Shown here: in pieces, positions 52,758 through 62,162 of the stretch
Layout of the letters: each line of letters begins with the position of its first letter
How positions within the stretch are numbered: position 1 is the first letter of the stretch
NCBI RefSeq assembly: GCF_001750105.1
Contig: NZ_CP014143.1
Span: 1,178,001-1,242,000 of the forward strand
From: Microbulbifer aggregans
GTDB lineage: Bacteria > Pseudomonadota > Gammaproteobacteria > Pseudomonadales > Cellvibrionaceae
DNA: 64,000 nucleotides
Direction of reading: 5' to 3'
Position numbers and translations under genes: made by a program
Notes under the pieces: generated by a model
Databases searched by the model: none
What the model was told of the DNA's origin: nothing
The model's input: the letters and a program-made list of their open reading frames with translations, nothing else

Positions 52758-53569
52758 ATGGATAAACCATCAATAAGTCCGGCCATTCGTGAGGAAATTG
52801 GCAGGCGCTTGCTATCAGCAGAGCGAGAGCATGGTGTGAAAATACTGTTTTGCTGTGAGTCAGGGAGTCGCGCCTGGGGTTTTGCATCGCCGGACTCGGA
52901 TTACGATGTTCGCTTTATCTATATCCGCCCTGAAGACTGGTATCTCTCTTTTGACGTTGAAAACAAACGAGATGTTATTGAATGCCCGATAGTTGATGAA
53001 ATTGACTGTAGCGGTTGGGACCTGCGTAAGGCGCTCTATCTTTTCACCCGCACAAACGGCGCGTTGCTGGAGTGGTTGAACAGCCCAATCCGTTATATCG
53101 AAAAGGGTGACCTGGCAGACCGTTTGAAGGTACTGGCCCCTCATGCAATTAATGATGTTGCGCTCTGTTACCACTACAGCCATATGGCCAGAAACAATGC
53201 GAGAGAGCACCTTGGTAAGACCAAGGTAAAGCTCAAAAGGACTTCTACGTCCTCAGGCCCCTACTAGCGATCAGGTATATACAGGAGGGTTGGGGAGTTC
53301 CTCCTGTTGAATTTGAAAAACTCGTTGATGCAGTAGCACCTGCCGAAATTAAGGGAGACATCGAGGCGCTGCTGGAGCAGAAGCGGCAGACACCAGAGTT
53401 TGGTGAGGGCGAAAGAGTTGAGAGCGTAGAGCGATTTGTGGCGACCGAGTTCGAGAGCCATGATGAGCAATTTAAGGGGCAGGGGCGCCCAGGCATGCTT
53501 GAAGGAAAGAGGGTTCGAGAAGAGCTCAATAAGATATTCAGGGATTCAGTGCGTAGCAGTTGGGAGTAG
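52758..53569 (+). pseudogene. RlaP-like nucleotidyltransferase with a frameshift
   Basis: A DNA polymerase beta-superfamily nucleotidyltransferase of the RlaP type (PF10127): FCCESGSRAWGFASPDSDYDVRFIYI has the GS-x(n)-DxD site (split here, residues about 33-58). The first frame stops at 53267, but after the A run 53235-53238 the -1 frame continues in family-like sequence (KDFYVLRPLLAIRYIQ, GVPPVEFEKLVD) to a stop at 53569. One missing A would restore about 270 residues, the normal length. So it is either a true frameshift mutation, a sequencing error in the A run, or less likely a recoding site. ATG at 52758 has AGGGG upstream. AT-rich like its neighbour. Confidence 0.8.
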
Positions 53570-53745
53570 GAGTGCGTGCGGGAAAGGGCGCCCGCCCAGC
53601 TCTGACTGTGAGGTCAGAAGCCTTATGCCCGAGTGCACTGGGCACTATTTCCTAGCAAAACGCCGAGACGAACTACCTTAAAAACTGGATAATGCCGCGC
53701 TCTGGCTATTTGGCCCGCCACCCCCTCCAGATCTGGTAGTCCCCC

Positions 53746-55947
53746 ATGGAAATCAACGTCAACTTCCTCGATAACCTGCGGCTCGAAGCCAAGTTTGACG
53801 ACTTTACAGTCATCACTGATCAGCCCATCCGCTACAAGGGCGATGGCTCGGCGCCCAGTCCGTTCGACTACTTCCTGGCGTCCTCTGCGTTGTGTGCGGC
53901 GTACTTTGTACGCGTCTATTGCCTGGCCCGGGATATCCCCACCGACAATATCCGCCTGTCGCAGAACAATATCGTCGACCCGGAAAACCGCTACAACCAG
54001 ATCTTCAAGATCCAGGTGGAACTGCCGGAGGACATTTCCGAGAAGGATCGCCAGGGCATCCTGCGCTCCATCGACCGCTGCACGGTCAAGAAGGTGGTGC
54101 AGACCGGGCCGGACTTCCAGATCGAGACGGTGGAGAACCTGGCCGAGGATGCCCAGGCGCTGCTGATGGTGGAGCCGGACGCCGAGCACCGCACCTTTAT
54201 TGAAGGTAAGGATCTGCCGCTGGAGCAGACCATCGCCAACATGACCAAGATCCTCTCGGACCTGGGCATGAAGATCGAGATCGCTTCCTGGCGCAATATC
54301 GTGCCGCACGTGTGGTCGCTGCATATACGCGATGCGGCCTCGCCCATGTGCTTCACCAATGGCAAGGGTGCCACCAAGGAAGCGGCCCTGTGTTCTGCGC
54401 TGGGCGAATTTATCGAGCGTCTGAACTGCAATTTCTTCTACAACGATCAGTTCTTCGGCGAGGAGATCGCCAACAGCGAGTTCGTCCACTATCCGAATGA
54501 AAAGTGGTTCCAGCCGGGACCGGGTGACGAGCTGCCCGAAGACATTCTCGATGACTACACCCTGGCCATTTACAACCCGGAAGGGGAGCTGGGCGGCTCG
54601 AACCTGATCGACACCAATTCCGGGCGCAGCGATCGCGGCATATGCTCACTGCCCTTTGTGCGTAAGTCTGACGGCGAGGTCGTGTATTTCCCTTCCAACC
54701 TGATCGAGAACCTGTTCCTGAGCAACGGCATGAGTGCCGGCAATACGCTACCGGAAGCGCAGGTTCAGTGCCTGTCGGAAATTTTTGAACGGGCGGTGAA
54801 GAAAGAGATCATCGAGCAGGAAATTGCTCTGCCGGATGTGCCGCAAGAAGTGCTGGCGAAATACCCGGATATCGTTGAAGCCATCGTAGAATTGGAGAAG
54901 CAGGGCTTCCCGATCCTGGTCAAGGACGCTTCCCTGGGCGGTCAGTTCCCGGTGATGTGTGTGACACTGATGAATCCGCGCACCGGTGGTGTGTTCGCCT
55001 CCTTCGGTGCCCATCCGAGTTTCCACGTGGCGCTGGAGCGCAGCCTCACCGAATTGATGCAGGGTCGCAGCTTCGAGGGCCTGAACGATGTGCCCCCGCC
55101 GACTTTCAACAGTATGGCGGTGCAAGAACCCAACAACTTTGTCGAACACTTTATCGATTCCACCGGTGTGGTTTCCTGGCGCTTCTTCAGCGCCAAGTCG
55201 GAATACGAATTCGTCGAGTGGGATTTCTCTGGAAATCACAAGGACACCAACAAGACCGAGGCCGAGCACCTGTTCCAGATCCTGGAAGACATGGGCAAGG
55301 AAGTTTATATGGCCGAGTACGAGGACCTGGGCGCACCCGCCTGCCGTATCCTGGTGCCCGGTTATTCCGAGGTGTATCCGGTCGAGGACCTGATCTGGGA
55401 CAACACCAACAAGGCGCTGGATTACCGCGAGGATATCCTCAACCTACATTCTTTGAGTGATGCAGAGTTGGAAGACCTGGTGGAGCGCCTCGAACAGAGC
55501 CAGCTCGACAATTACGAGACCATCATCAGCCTGATCGGTGTGGAGTTTGACGAGAATACCGTCTGGGGACAGCTGACGATTCTTGAACTGAAATTGCTGA
55601 TCTACCTGGCGCTGCAGCGGCATGACGAAGCGCTGGAGCTGGTGGAAATGTTCCTGCAGTACAACGACAACACCGTCGAGCGCGGACTGTTCTATCAGGC
55701 AGTGAATGCAGTGCTGGAAATCGCCGTCGATGATGAAATGGCATTGGAAGACTACATCGGCAACCTGCGGCGCATGTTTGGTGAAGAAACGATGGATGCC
55801 GTGGTGGGCCTGGTAAACGGCACCGTGCGCTTCCACGGCCTGACACCGACCAATATGCAGCTGGAAGGACTGGACAAGCACCTGCGCCTGATCGAGAGCT
55901 ACAAGAAGCTGCATGCAGCACGGGCGGCGAAGCACCAGCCTGCATAA
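53746..55947 (+). CDS. ycaO: OsmC-YcaO fusion protein
   Basis: A 733-residue protein. Residues 1-140 are an OsmC-like domain (VITDQPIRYKGDGSAPSPFD, FLASSALCAAYFVRVY). Residues about 190-570 are a YcaO ATP-dependent domain: GKGATKEAALCSALGEFIER (first Mg/ATP site), then QVQCLSEIFERAVK and RSLTELMQGRS. The last 150 residues are an acidic, helical, TPR-like tail. This three-part layout is that of E. coli YcaO, linked to RimO-dependent beta-methylthiolation of ribosomal protein S12. No partner peptide gene for azoline formation is adjacent, so a housekeeping role is likelier than natural-product synthesis. Confidence 0.9.
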   Translation: MEINVNFLDNLRLEAKFDDFTVITDQPIRYKGDGSAPSPFDYFLASSALCAAYFVRVYCLARDIPTDNIRLSQNNIVDPENRYNQIFKIQVELPEDISEKDRQGILRSIDRCTVKKVVQTGPDFQIETVENLAEDAQALLMVEPDAEHRTFIEGKDLPLEQTIANMTKILSDLGMKIEIASWRNIVPHVWSLHIRDAASPMCFTNGKGATKEAALCSALGEFIERLNCNFFYNDQFFGEEIANSEFVHYPNEKWFQPGPGDELPEDILDDYTLAIYNPEGELGGSNLIDTNSGRSDRGICSLPFVRKSDGEVVYFPSNLIENLFLSNGMSAGNTLPEAQVQCLSEIFERAVKKEIIEQEIALPDVPQEVLAKYPDIVEAIVELEKQGFPILVKDASLGGQFPVMCVTLMNPRTGGVFASFGAHPSFHVALERSLTELMQGRSFEGLNDVPPPTFNSMAVQEPNNFVEHFIDSTGVVSWRFFSAKSEYEFVEWDFSGNHKDTNKTEAEHLFQILEDMGKEVYMAEYEDLGAPACRILVPGYSEVYPVEDLIWDNTNKALDYREDILNLHSLSDAELEDLVERLEQSQLDNYETIISLIGVEFDENTVWGQLTILELKLLIYLALQRHDEALELVEMFLQYNDNTVERGLFYQAVNAVLEIAVDDEMALEDYIGNLRRMFGEETMDAVVGLVNGTVRFHGLTPTNMQLEGLDKHLRLIESYKKLHAARAAKHQPA

Positions 55948-55962
55948 AAAGCCTATATGCAA

Positions 55963-55999
55963 GCAGAAATGCAGCGGAATGCCTCCGCTGCATTTCTGC
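55963..55999. terminator. Long perfect hairpin between convergent genes
   Basis: Perfect 16-base arms GCAGAAATGCAGCGGA and TCCGCTGCATTTCTGC with a 5-base loop lie between the stops of ycaO and the DUF6445 gene, covering nearly all the gap. There is no adjoining T run forward; on the reverse strand a T run follows 12 bases later. Probably a bidirectional terminator. Confidence 0.75.
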
Positions 56000-56001
56000 C
56001 G

Positions 56002-56697
56002 TCACCAAGACAGCTTTGCAGCTAAATCAATAAATCCGGTGATCGTCAGCCTGCCGCTCTGCGCGTTATCGGAGAGATTCTCTCCGCTATCGACAATACC
56101 CGAGTGCAGCAGGCTGGCCGGGTAAAAGGCCACGCGGTTGAATTGGGCCTCCACTTCACCAATCTTTTCGTACCACTCCCCGCACTCACTGGCATAGCCC
56201 GGCTGAACCTGTTCCAGATGTCTGCCCGCCTGGGCCTGATACTCAGCGACACGCTCATCGAGGATACTTTCGAAGCCGCTCTCCCTGTGCCGGAAAAAGC
56301 CGGTGCCCCGAAAAGGTTTGTCGCACAGGTAGTGGAGCATGGCCAGCTGCTGGCCATTGGTGGCATCGAAGTGGGGCAGGGACTGGATCGGCTGCAAGGT
56401 TTCCGGCGGCTTGGTGACCATGGAAAAGCAGCAGAAAGCATTTTTAATCGCCGTACTGGCGAGGCCCGCGCGGGTATCCAGATCGTAGGCCTGCCGCAGC
56501 GCCTCGGCGGCCGTTTCCAGCAGCGGGCCGAGGTAGTCTGGCGGGACCTGGGTACGCATGCCCGGGTAATAGGGGTTCTCCCGCAGCCACTGGCTATGCC
56601 GGGCGACTTCCACCAGTTGTTCCGGCTGGGGATGGGCATCGTCGATGATGACGAGCGGTGTTTGTTCGGCACCGAGGTGCTTGATAGTGACCTGCAT
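56002..56697 (-). CDS. DUF6445 family protein, possibly 2OG-Fe(II) oxygenase-like
   Basis: A 231-residue protein of the DUF6445 family, seen in marine Gammaproteobacteria. LPHFDATNGQQLAMLHYLCD, GTGFFRHR, NRVAFYPASLLHSG and SGRLTITGFI have the spacing H-x-D ... H ... R expected for a jelly-roll 2-oxoglutarate/Fe(II) oxygenase; that reading is inference. Cytosolic. Lone gene, converging on ycaO. Confidence 0.68.
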   Translation of the reverse strand: MQVTIKHLGAEQTPLVIIDDAHPQPEQLVEVARHSQWLRENPYYPGMRTQVPPDYLGPLLETAAEALRQAYDLDTRAGLASTAIKNAFCCFSMVTKPPETLQPIQSLPHFDATNGQQLAMLHYLCDKPFRGTGFFRHRESGFESILDERVAEYQAQAGRHLEQVQPGYASECGEWYEKIGEVEAQFNRVAFYPASLLHSGIVDSGENLSDNAQSGRLTITGFIDLAAKLSW

Positions 56698-56783
56698 TTG
56701 CGTGCGCTACAGCAATGAAACCGGCCTTCATTATGCCTGACGGCGATTCGATTGGCAGGTCACCAGGGATTTGCACTCGGGCA

Positions 56784-56810
56784 TAAAAAAGCCCGCCGAA
56801 TGGCGGGCTT
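56784..56810 (-). terminator. Rho-independent terminator of the M16 peptidase gene
   Basis: Reading leftward, the stem GCCCGCC-ATTC-GGCGGGC is followed by six T, 25 bases after the peptidase stop codon. It separates the M16 gene from DUF6445. Confidence 0.9.
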
Positions 56811-56834
56811 GGGGTCGTCAGATTAGTGACGGAA

Positions 56835-59792
56835 TCAGAGGCTGGCAGATTCCGGGGCTTCTGCGGGCTGTTCTTTGGACTCGTCAGCTTCCTTTACATA
56901 GCCGTCTTCATCCAGCTCGACAATGGGCATGCCCAGTGCCTCGACTTCCTCGCGGATACTGGCAGCATCGCCGACCACGACGATCGCCATTTCCTCCGGC
57001 TTCAGCACGTCGGTGATGACCTTGTTGAGGGTCTTGCGATCTGTCTCCTGCAGGATGGCGTTCTGCTGTGAACGGTAGTCCAGCGGCAGGTCATACTGGA
57101 GGATGCGGTTCAGCAGGCCGAGTTTGGCGGCCGGCGTCTCATAGCTGCGTGCTTCCTGCTGGCCGATGGCGGAGCGCAGGTAGTTGAACTCCGCTTCGGT
57201 CATGCCTTCGGCATCGAAGCTTTCCAGCTCGGTGATCACTTCGTTCAGCGCATCGGCGGTCGCGTCCTTTTTCACCTCGGAGCTGAACATGTACATGCCT
57301 TCCTGCGGCTCACCCATCAGGTAAGTGCGGGCGCCGTAGGTGTAGCCCTTGTCCTCGCGCAGGTTCAGGTTGATGCGGCTGTTGAAGTTGCCACCCAGCG
57401 GGAAATTGCCCAGATAGGCCAGGTAGTAGTCACCCAGTGCATCGTAGGGCAGGGCGTGCTGGCTCACCCGCAGGCTCGACTGGGCCGCGCCCTCCTTATT
57501 GACCAGGTACACGGTACGGCTGTCGATTTCCGGCTTCTGCAGCGCGATGGCAGGGCGGACGGGGGTGGATACTTCCAGTTTTGCCAGGCCATCCAGTGCC
57601 TTGACGATGGTGTCATGGGGCAGGCTGGTGCTGACGGTGACGCCGCTCAGGTGTGCGGGGAAGTGGGCTTCGTAATAACCCTTGATGTCTTCCAGGGTGA
57701 TCTTGGCAACAGTGCCCGGCAGGCCTCCGGTGGGGAAGCTGAGCGGGTGCTCCTGTCCGCGCATGACCGCACCCACAGCGCGGGTGGCAAGACCCTGTGG
57801 AGTTTTGCGTGCCTGCTGCAGGCCCTCAATGGTCTGCTGCTTGATGCGCTCGAAGTCGGCCTCGGTAAAGGCCGGCTTGAGGATGCGTTCCATCATCAGC
57901 GGCATGGCCTCGTCCAGGTGCTTGGAGAGGACGTTCAGGGTGACGGTCGTCTCGTATTGACCCGGGGCAACGCTGATGGAGGCACCGAGACGGTTCAGGG
58001 CTTCAGCGAACTCTGCGGCACTGCGCTCGGTGGTGGCCTCAGTCATCAGGGAGGTCATCAGTGAGGTCAGGCCGGCCTTGCCACGGGGCTCGTCACGCTG
58101 GCCCACATCAAATACCGCGCGCACGGTGACAGTGGGGGTTTCATCGTTCTGCACTGCCAGCAGGCGCACGCCGTTTGCCAGCTTGCCGTCCTGGATGGTG
58201 GGCAGTTCAACCTGCGGGTTCACTCCTGCGGTGGGCTGAACGCTGCGGTCGAAGTTGTCCTGCACCGGGCGCAGGGCAAGCGCCTCGTCATCGTCGCCGT
58301 AGCTCTCCGGGATGGTGCGCTTCCATTCGTAGTTCTGCTCGGCCGCTGCCAGTTCCGGCTTGCCGTTGGGCACGACGCTCAGCAGTACCGCGGGCTTGTC
58401 GGCGATGTACTGCTCGAATACACGGGTGACGTCATCGGTCTCGACGGAGAGGTAGGCGTCGATCTCTGCATCAATGCCCTTGGGGCTGCCGGTGAAGGTT
58501 TCGAAGGCGGCCAGCGTGGACACCTTGCCGGCGACAGACTGCAGGCCAAACACACGGCTGGACTCATAGCCGGCCTTGAACTTGACCAGGTCATCCTTGG
58601 TCACGCCGCGCTCGGCGAACTCGATCAGGGTATCGCGTACGGCCTGTTCCATTTCCGCCAGGGACTCGCCGGAGGCGGGGTTCTGGATCACGATGAACCA
58701 CATCTCACAGGCGAGCTCTTTACAGGAGTGGCTCACGCTGGCCTGTACCGCACGACCAGTCTGCACCAGGCGCTGGTAGAGCATGGAGTCCTGGCCCTGG
58801 CCGAGGATTTCCGCTGCGGCGTCCAGTGCTGGCTCATCCGGGTGGTTGTAATGCACTGTGGGGATCATCATCGCCAGCGCCGGCAGGTGGATGTTGTCCT
58901 CCAGGGTCACATAGCGGTCGGAGTCCAGTGTGGCGGGCTGCGCGGGCAGATCCTCGACTTCCGGGCCTGCCGGAATGGTGCCGAAGTACTTCACCACCCA
59001 TTCCAGGGTCTTGGTCTTGTCGATGTCGCCACCGATGGTCAGGGTGGCATTGTTGGGGCCATACCAGCGCAGGAAGAAGCGCTTCAGGTCATTGAGGTCG
59101 GCCCGGTTCAGGTCCTCGAGCCAGCCGATGACCGGCCAGGAATAGGGGTGGCCGTCCGGGTAGGTGGCGGCGTACATGGTTTCCAGTGCCCGACCGTAAG
59201 GGCGGTTATCCACCCGCTGGCCGCGCTCGTTCTTGACCGTCTCGCGCTGGACTTCGAACTTCTCTTCCGTGACCGCATCCAGAAACACGCCCATGCGGTC
59301 GGCTTCCAGCCACAGTACGGTTTCCAGCTGGTTAGCCGGTACTGTCTCGTAATAGTTGGTGCGGTCAGTATTGGTGGTGCCGTTCAGGGTGCCGCCGGCC
59401 TCCTGAATGATGCGGAAGTGCTCCTCATCGGCCACGTTCACCGAACCCTGGAACATCATGTGCTCGAAGAAGTGCGCAAAGCCCGAGCGGCCCGGATCTT
59501 CGCGGTTGGAGCCCACGTGATAGGTGACATCGACGTGTACCAGAGGGTCCGAGTCGTCCTCGTGCAGGACCACGGTCAGGCCATTGTCGAGCTTGTACTT
59601 GCTATAGGGAATGGCGATCTCGGCACCATCGCCGTCGAAGGTCTCGACGAGGCTCACGCCCGCGGGCAGCGCGCTGGCGGCCTCTTTAGCGACGTCCTTG
59701 GATGATGCCTGTGAGGCCGGATCCTCCGGCCCCTTGCTGCACGCGGCGAGCAGCGCAGCAGTGAAAATCAGTGCGATTTTGCTTGGGTGCAT
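56835..59792 (-). CDS. M16-family zinc peptidase lipoprotein
   Basis: A 985-residue two-unit M16 peptidase. Lipobox TAALLAACSKG gives lipid anchoring. The inverted zinc motif is HFFEHMMFQGS (HxxEH) in the first half, with the distal Glu in VQRETVKNERGQRVDN. The second half (LPTIQDGKLANGVRLLAV onward) has lost HxxEH, as usual for a pitrilysin-type chain with one active and one inactive unit. ATG at 59792 is preferred: it starts exactly at the signal, whereas the upstream GTG would add 16 non-signal residues. Likely degrades peptides in the periplasm. Confidence 0.92.
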   Translation of the reverse strand: MHPSKIALIFTAALLAACSKGPEDPASQASSKDVAKEAASALPAGVSLVETFDGDGAEIAIPYSKYKLDNGLTVVLHEDDSDPLVHVDVTYHVGSNREDPGRSGFAHFFEHMMFQGSVNVADEEHFRIIQEAGGTLNGTTNTDRTNYYETVPANQLETVLWLEADRMGVFLDAVTEEKFEVQRETVKNERGQRVDNRPYGRALETMYAATYPDGHPYSWPVIGWLEDLNRADLNDLKRFFLRWYGPNNATLTIGGDIDKTKTLEWVVKYFGTIPAGPEVEDLPAQPATLDSDRYVTLEDNIHLPALAMMIPTVHYNHPDEPALDAAAEILGQGQDSMLYQRLVQTGRAVQASVSHSCKELACEMWFIVIQNPASGESLAEMEQAVRDTLIEFAERGVTKDDLVKFKAGYESSRVFGLQSVAGKVSTLAAFETFTGSPKGIDAEIDAYLSVETDDVTRVFEQYIADKPAVLLSVVPNGKPELAAAEQNYEWKRTIPESYGDDDEALALRPVQDNFDRSVQPTAGVNPQVELPTIQDGKLANGVRLLAVQNDETPTVTVRAVFDVGQRDEPRGKAGLTSLMTSLMTEATTERSAAEFAEALNRLGASISVAPGQYETTVTLNVLSKHLDEAMPLMMERILKPAFTEADFERIKQQTIEGLQQARKTPQGLATRAVGAVMRGQEHPLSFPTGGLPGTVAKITLEDIKGYYEAHFPAHLSGVTVSTSLPHDTIVKALDGLAKLEVSTPVRPAIALQKPEIDSRTVYLVNKEGAAQSSLRVSQHALPYDALGDYYLAYLGNFPLGGNFNSRINLNLREDKGYTYGARTYLMGEPQEGMYMFSSEVKKDATADALNEVITELESFDAEGMTEAEFNYLRSAIGQQEARSYETPAAKLGLLNRILQYDLPLDYRSQQNAILQETDRKTLNKVITDVLKPEEMAIVVVGDAASIREEVEALGMPIVELDEDGYVKEADESKEQPAEAPESASL

Positions 59793-59997
59793 GGTGGTTG
59801 AAAGCTCTTCGTTATGAGAATTAGGGGCGCTTTTTGTCACGCAGAACCCCAGATCCTAGCACAGCCACTATCGGCAAAAGCGAAATCGGCGCCAGTTGCT
59901 CGCGAATCCAAGGCGATTCGTCGCAAGGGTGCCAATCTGCAGTAGATCCTGGCTAGGTGATGCGATTCTTGGGGGGTACGAGCTTGGGGTGCTGGGG

Positions 59998-60678
59998 TCA
60001 CAAGGTCCCGAGGTAGGCACTGCCCCCCAGCTGGCGCACCTGCCGGTTGATCGTCACCGCGCGGCTGCGCACATAGTGTGAGGGATACTGGGCCGACATG
60101 CGTTTCGGGTTGGGGAGCACGGCCGCCATTCTCCCGGCCTGCCAGCTGCTGAGGTAACGCGCAGAAGTACCAAAGAATTGGTTGGCGGCCGCCTGGGCCC
60201 CGTAAACGCCGTTACCGAACTCGGCGATATTGAGGTAAACCTCCAGAATCCGCTCCTTGGGCCACAGCACTTCCATCAATATGGTGAACCACGCCTCCAG
60301 TCCCTTGCGCACATAACTGCGGCCATGCCACAGGAACAGGTTCTTGGCCGTCTGCTGGGTGATGGTGCTGGCACCACGAGGGCGCCTCCGGTCTTCGCTG
60401 ATCGCCTTTTTCAGCGAGGCGAAATCGAAGCCAAAGTGGTGGGCAAACTTCTGGTCTTCTGCCGCGATTACGGCCATCTGTAGATTTGGGGAAACCTTCT
60501 CCAGTGGCTGCCACTCATGCCGGGCTTCCTGACCAGAGCCCAATTCCCAGGCGAAGATTACAGCAGAGGAGGGCGGGTCTACCCAGCGCAGCATCAGCAC
60601 CATCAGGGCTGTTGTACCGACGAACACACCGGACAACCAGAAAGTGATTCGCGTAAGTAATTTCAGTTTGCGAGCCAT
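59998..60678 (-). CDS. mtgA: Monofunctional peptidoglycan glycosyltransferase
   Basis: A 226-residue GT51 enzyme polymerising lipid II. It has one N-terminal membrane segment (ITFWLSGVFVGTTALMVLML) and the GT51 motifs VIAAEDQKFAHHFGFD (catalytic Glu), RGASTITQQTAKNLFL, RKGLEAWFTILME and KERILEVYLNIAEFGNGVYG. Size and lack of a transpeptidase domain fit MtgA. Lone gene, about 200 bases from the M16 start, leftward. Confidence 0.93.
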   Translation of the reverse strand: MARKLKLLTRITFWLSGVFVGTTALMVLMLRWVDPPSSAVIFAWELGSGQEARHEWQPLEKVSPNLQMAVIAAEDQKFAHHFGFDFASLKKAISEDRRRPRGASTITQQTAKNLFLWHGRSYVRKGLEAWFTILMEVLWPKERILEVYLNIAEFGNGVYGAQAAANQFFGTSARYLSSWQAGRMAAVLPNPKRMSAQYPSHYVRSRAVTINRQVRQLGGSAYLGTL

Positions 60679-61101
60679 GGCGGATTGGGTTTGACGTCGT
60701 GGGTGGGTGCGACTGAGACAGGAGGGGCTAGTAGAGGTTCCCGGAGCGTGATCTGACGTTGGTTTTCTCTTTCTTTGCCATTTATCAATTTGGCGACCAA
60801 CAAAGGGTTGACGGGAAAATTATCTAGAAAACTGGCAGGTCACTAAAGGCTATTCACGCCAACTTTCCCCTGTGCGCCCTGATATCACTTGTCTATTGGC
60901 GACAACTCTCATATACAGACTAAATGGCATAAACGCATAGCAATATACCTATTGCTGTGGTTGCGACATGCCTGGACTCTTCGTGGAGGGGGCTTTGCAG
61001 TCGCAAGCAAATGAGGGGTACGCAGAGGCGTCGCTGGTTATGAGAAGAGTCGTGAGCGCGTAATGAGGTAATTCAACCATTCCAATAATAAGGAAAACAC
61101 C
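60679..61101. other. Intergenic region without supported gene
   Basis: 423 bases between divergent mtgA and the alpha/beta hydrolase. It must hold both promoters. I see no gene, clear operator or RNA. The hydrolase ribosome site AATAAGGAA lies just before its ATG. Confidence 0.5.
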
Positions 61102-61872
61102 ATGCAACTCTCATGTACGAAACATTTCCGTTTCGCCCTGATCCTGCTTTTCAGCACCCTGATGACGTCGCTGTCTGTACAGAGTGCTACCCGTCCTGCC
61201 ACCGAAGACGCTCTTGATGCGATGGAGTCGAGCTTCGTGATCGAGGTGACAGAGACTCCCGGATTTATTCGTTTTGATAATCGTTTCAGTAATAAAACCG
61301 TAGGCCTTTTGATTGAGCCGGGTGGTGAAGTTGATCCGGTGGCCTATGCGCGCATCGCCCGTAAGATTGCAGGTGCAGGATATCCTGTTGTTATCGACAA
61401 AACCCCGAGCGAACTGGTGATCGCGGGTGTGATGCCCTCCATGGTGGGCGTAGTAAAGCAGTCAAACCCCGATATCACTGCCTGGGCATTGGCCGGGCAC
61501 TCGCTTGGTGGGGTCATTGCAGGGCGGTACATTGCTCAGAACCCAGCAGACATCAGCGTCAAGGGCCTGGCCTTGTGGGCCTCTTTCCCCGATCCCAACA
61601 TGCCAATTTCCTATCGCACCGACCTGATCGTTGCCTCGATCTACGGTGAAATGGATTGTCTGGTGCCCAAGGAGGATGTACTGGGTCTGGCCTGGACTCT
61701 GCCTTTTACTGCCACCATTGTGCAAATGGACGGAGCCAACCATGCCCAGTGGGGAGACTATGGCCCGCAGGAGGGAGATTGCGAAGCCGAGATCACCCCA
61801 ACGCAACAGAAGATTCGCGGTAAACGTTCAACTATCGAGCTGGTACTGAGCCAAATCGAATCATCTCAGTAA
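61102..61872 (+). CDS. Exported alpha/beta hydrolase (dienelactone-hydrolase-like)
   Basis: A 256-residue protein with a signal peptide (FALILLFSTLMTSLSVQSAT). The nucleophile elbow is AGHSLGGVIAGRY; a later Asp (SIYGEMDCLVP) and His (DGANHAQWGDYG) complete a catalytic triad. The GANHAQ and GEMDCLVP strings are typical of the 'alpha/beta hydrolase family' esterases distantly like dienelactone hydrolase. Substrate unknown. A terminator follows about 100 bases downstream. Confidence 0.8.
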   Translation: MQLSCTKHFRFALILLFSTLMTSLSVQSATRPATEDALDAMESSFVIEVTETPGFIRFDNRFSNKTVGLLIEPGGEVDPVAYARIARKIAGAGYPVVIDKTPSELVIAGVMPSMVGVVKQSNPDITAWALAGHSLGGVIAGRYIAQNPADISVKGLALWASFPDPNMPISYRTDLIVASIYGEMDCLVPKEDVLGLAWTLPFTATIVQMDGANHAQWGDYGPQEGDCEAEITPTQQKIRGKRSTIELVLSQIESSQ

Positions 61873-61976
61873 CTGAGTTTTGCGCCTATGTTCTGATCCA
61901 AGCGATTGGATCCGATTTAAAAAATAAAAATTTTCCGATGACGTTCTCAATTCTAGAGAACAGATTCGTCCCTGCT

Positions 61977-62001
61977 GCCACCCCTAGGGTGGCTTTTTTT
62001 A
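61977..62001 (+). terminator. Rho-independent terminator after the alpha/beta hydrolase
   Basis: Stem GCCACCC-CTA-GGGTGGC followed by seven T, about 105 bases after the hydrolase stop. A smaller inverted repeat (GTTCTC / GAGAAC) lies just upstream. The remaining 160 bases to phoD show nothing else. Confidence 0.88.
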
Positions 62002-62162
62002 TCTCAATTATTGCAAGACGGTTGTGGTGCATTGCAGGCGCAGGCAAGCCTTCTGTGTGAGCCAGAGCTTGGCTCACGCTGATTCACTTTAGTAGAGTGG
62101 CTGTTCAGGGCCTTCAGGTCATTCGTCACCTTTCATAAGCACAACAACACAGGCGTGACATT

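Noticed and set aside
58728..59705. A 325-codon + strand frame
   Set aside because: Antisense shadow of the M16 peptidase, which has HxxEH and a lipoprotein signal.
59793..59840. GTG at 59840 as start of the M16 peptidase
   Set aside because: It would place 16 polar residues before the lipoprotein signal; ATG at 59792 begins at the signal itself.
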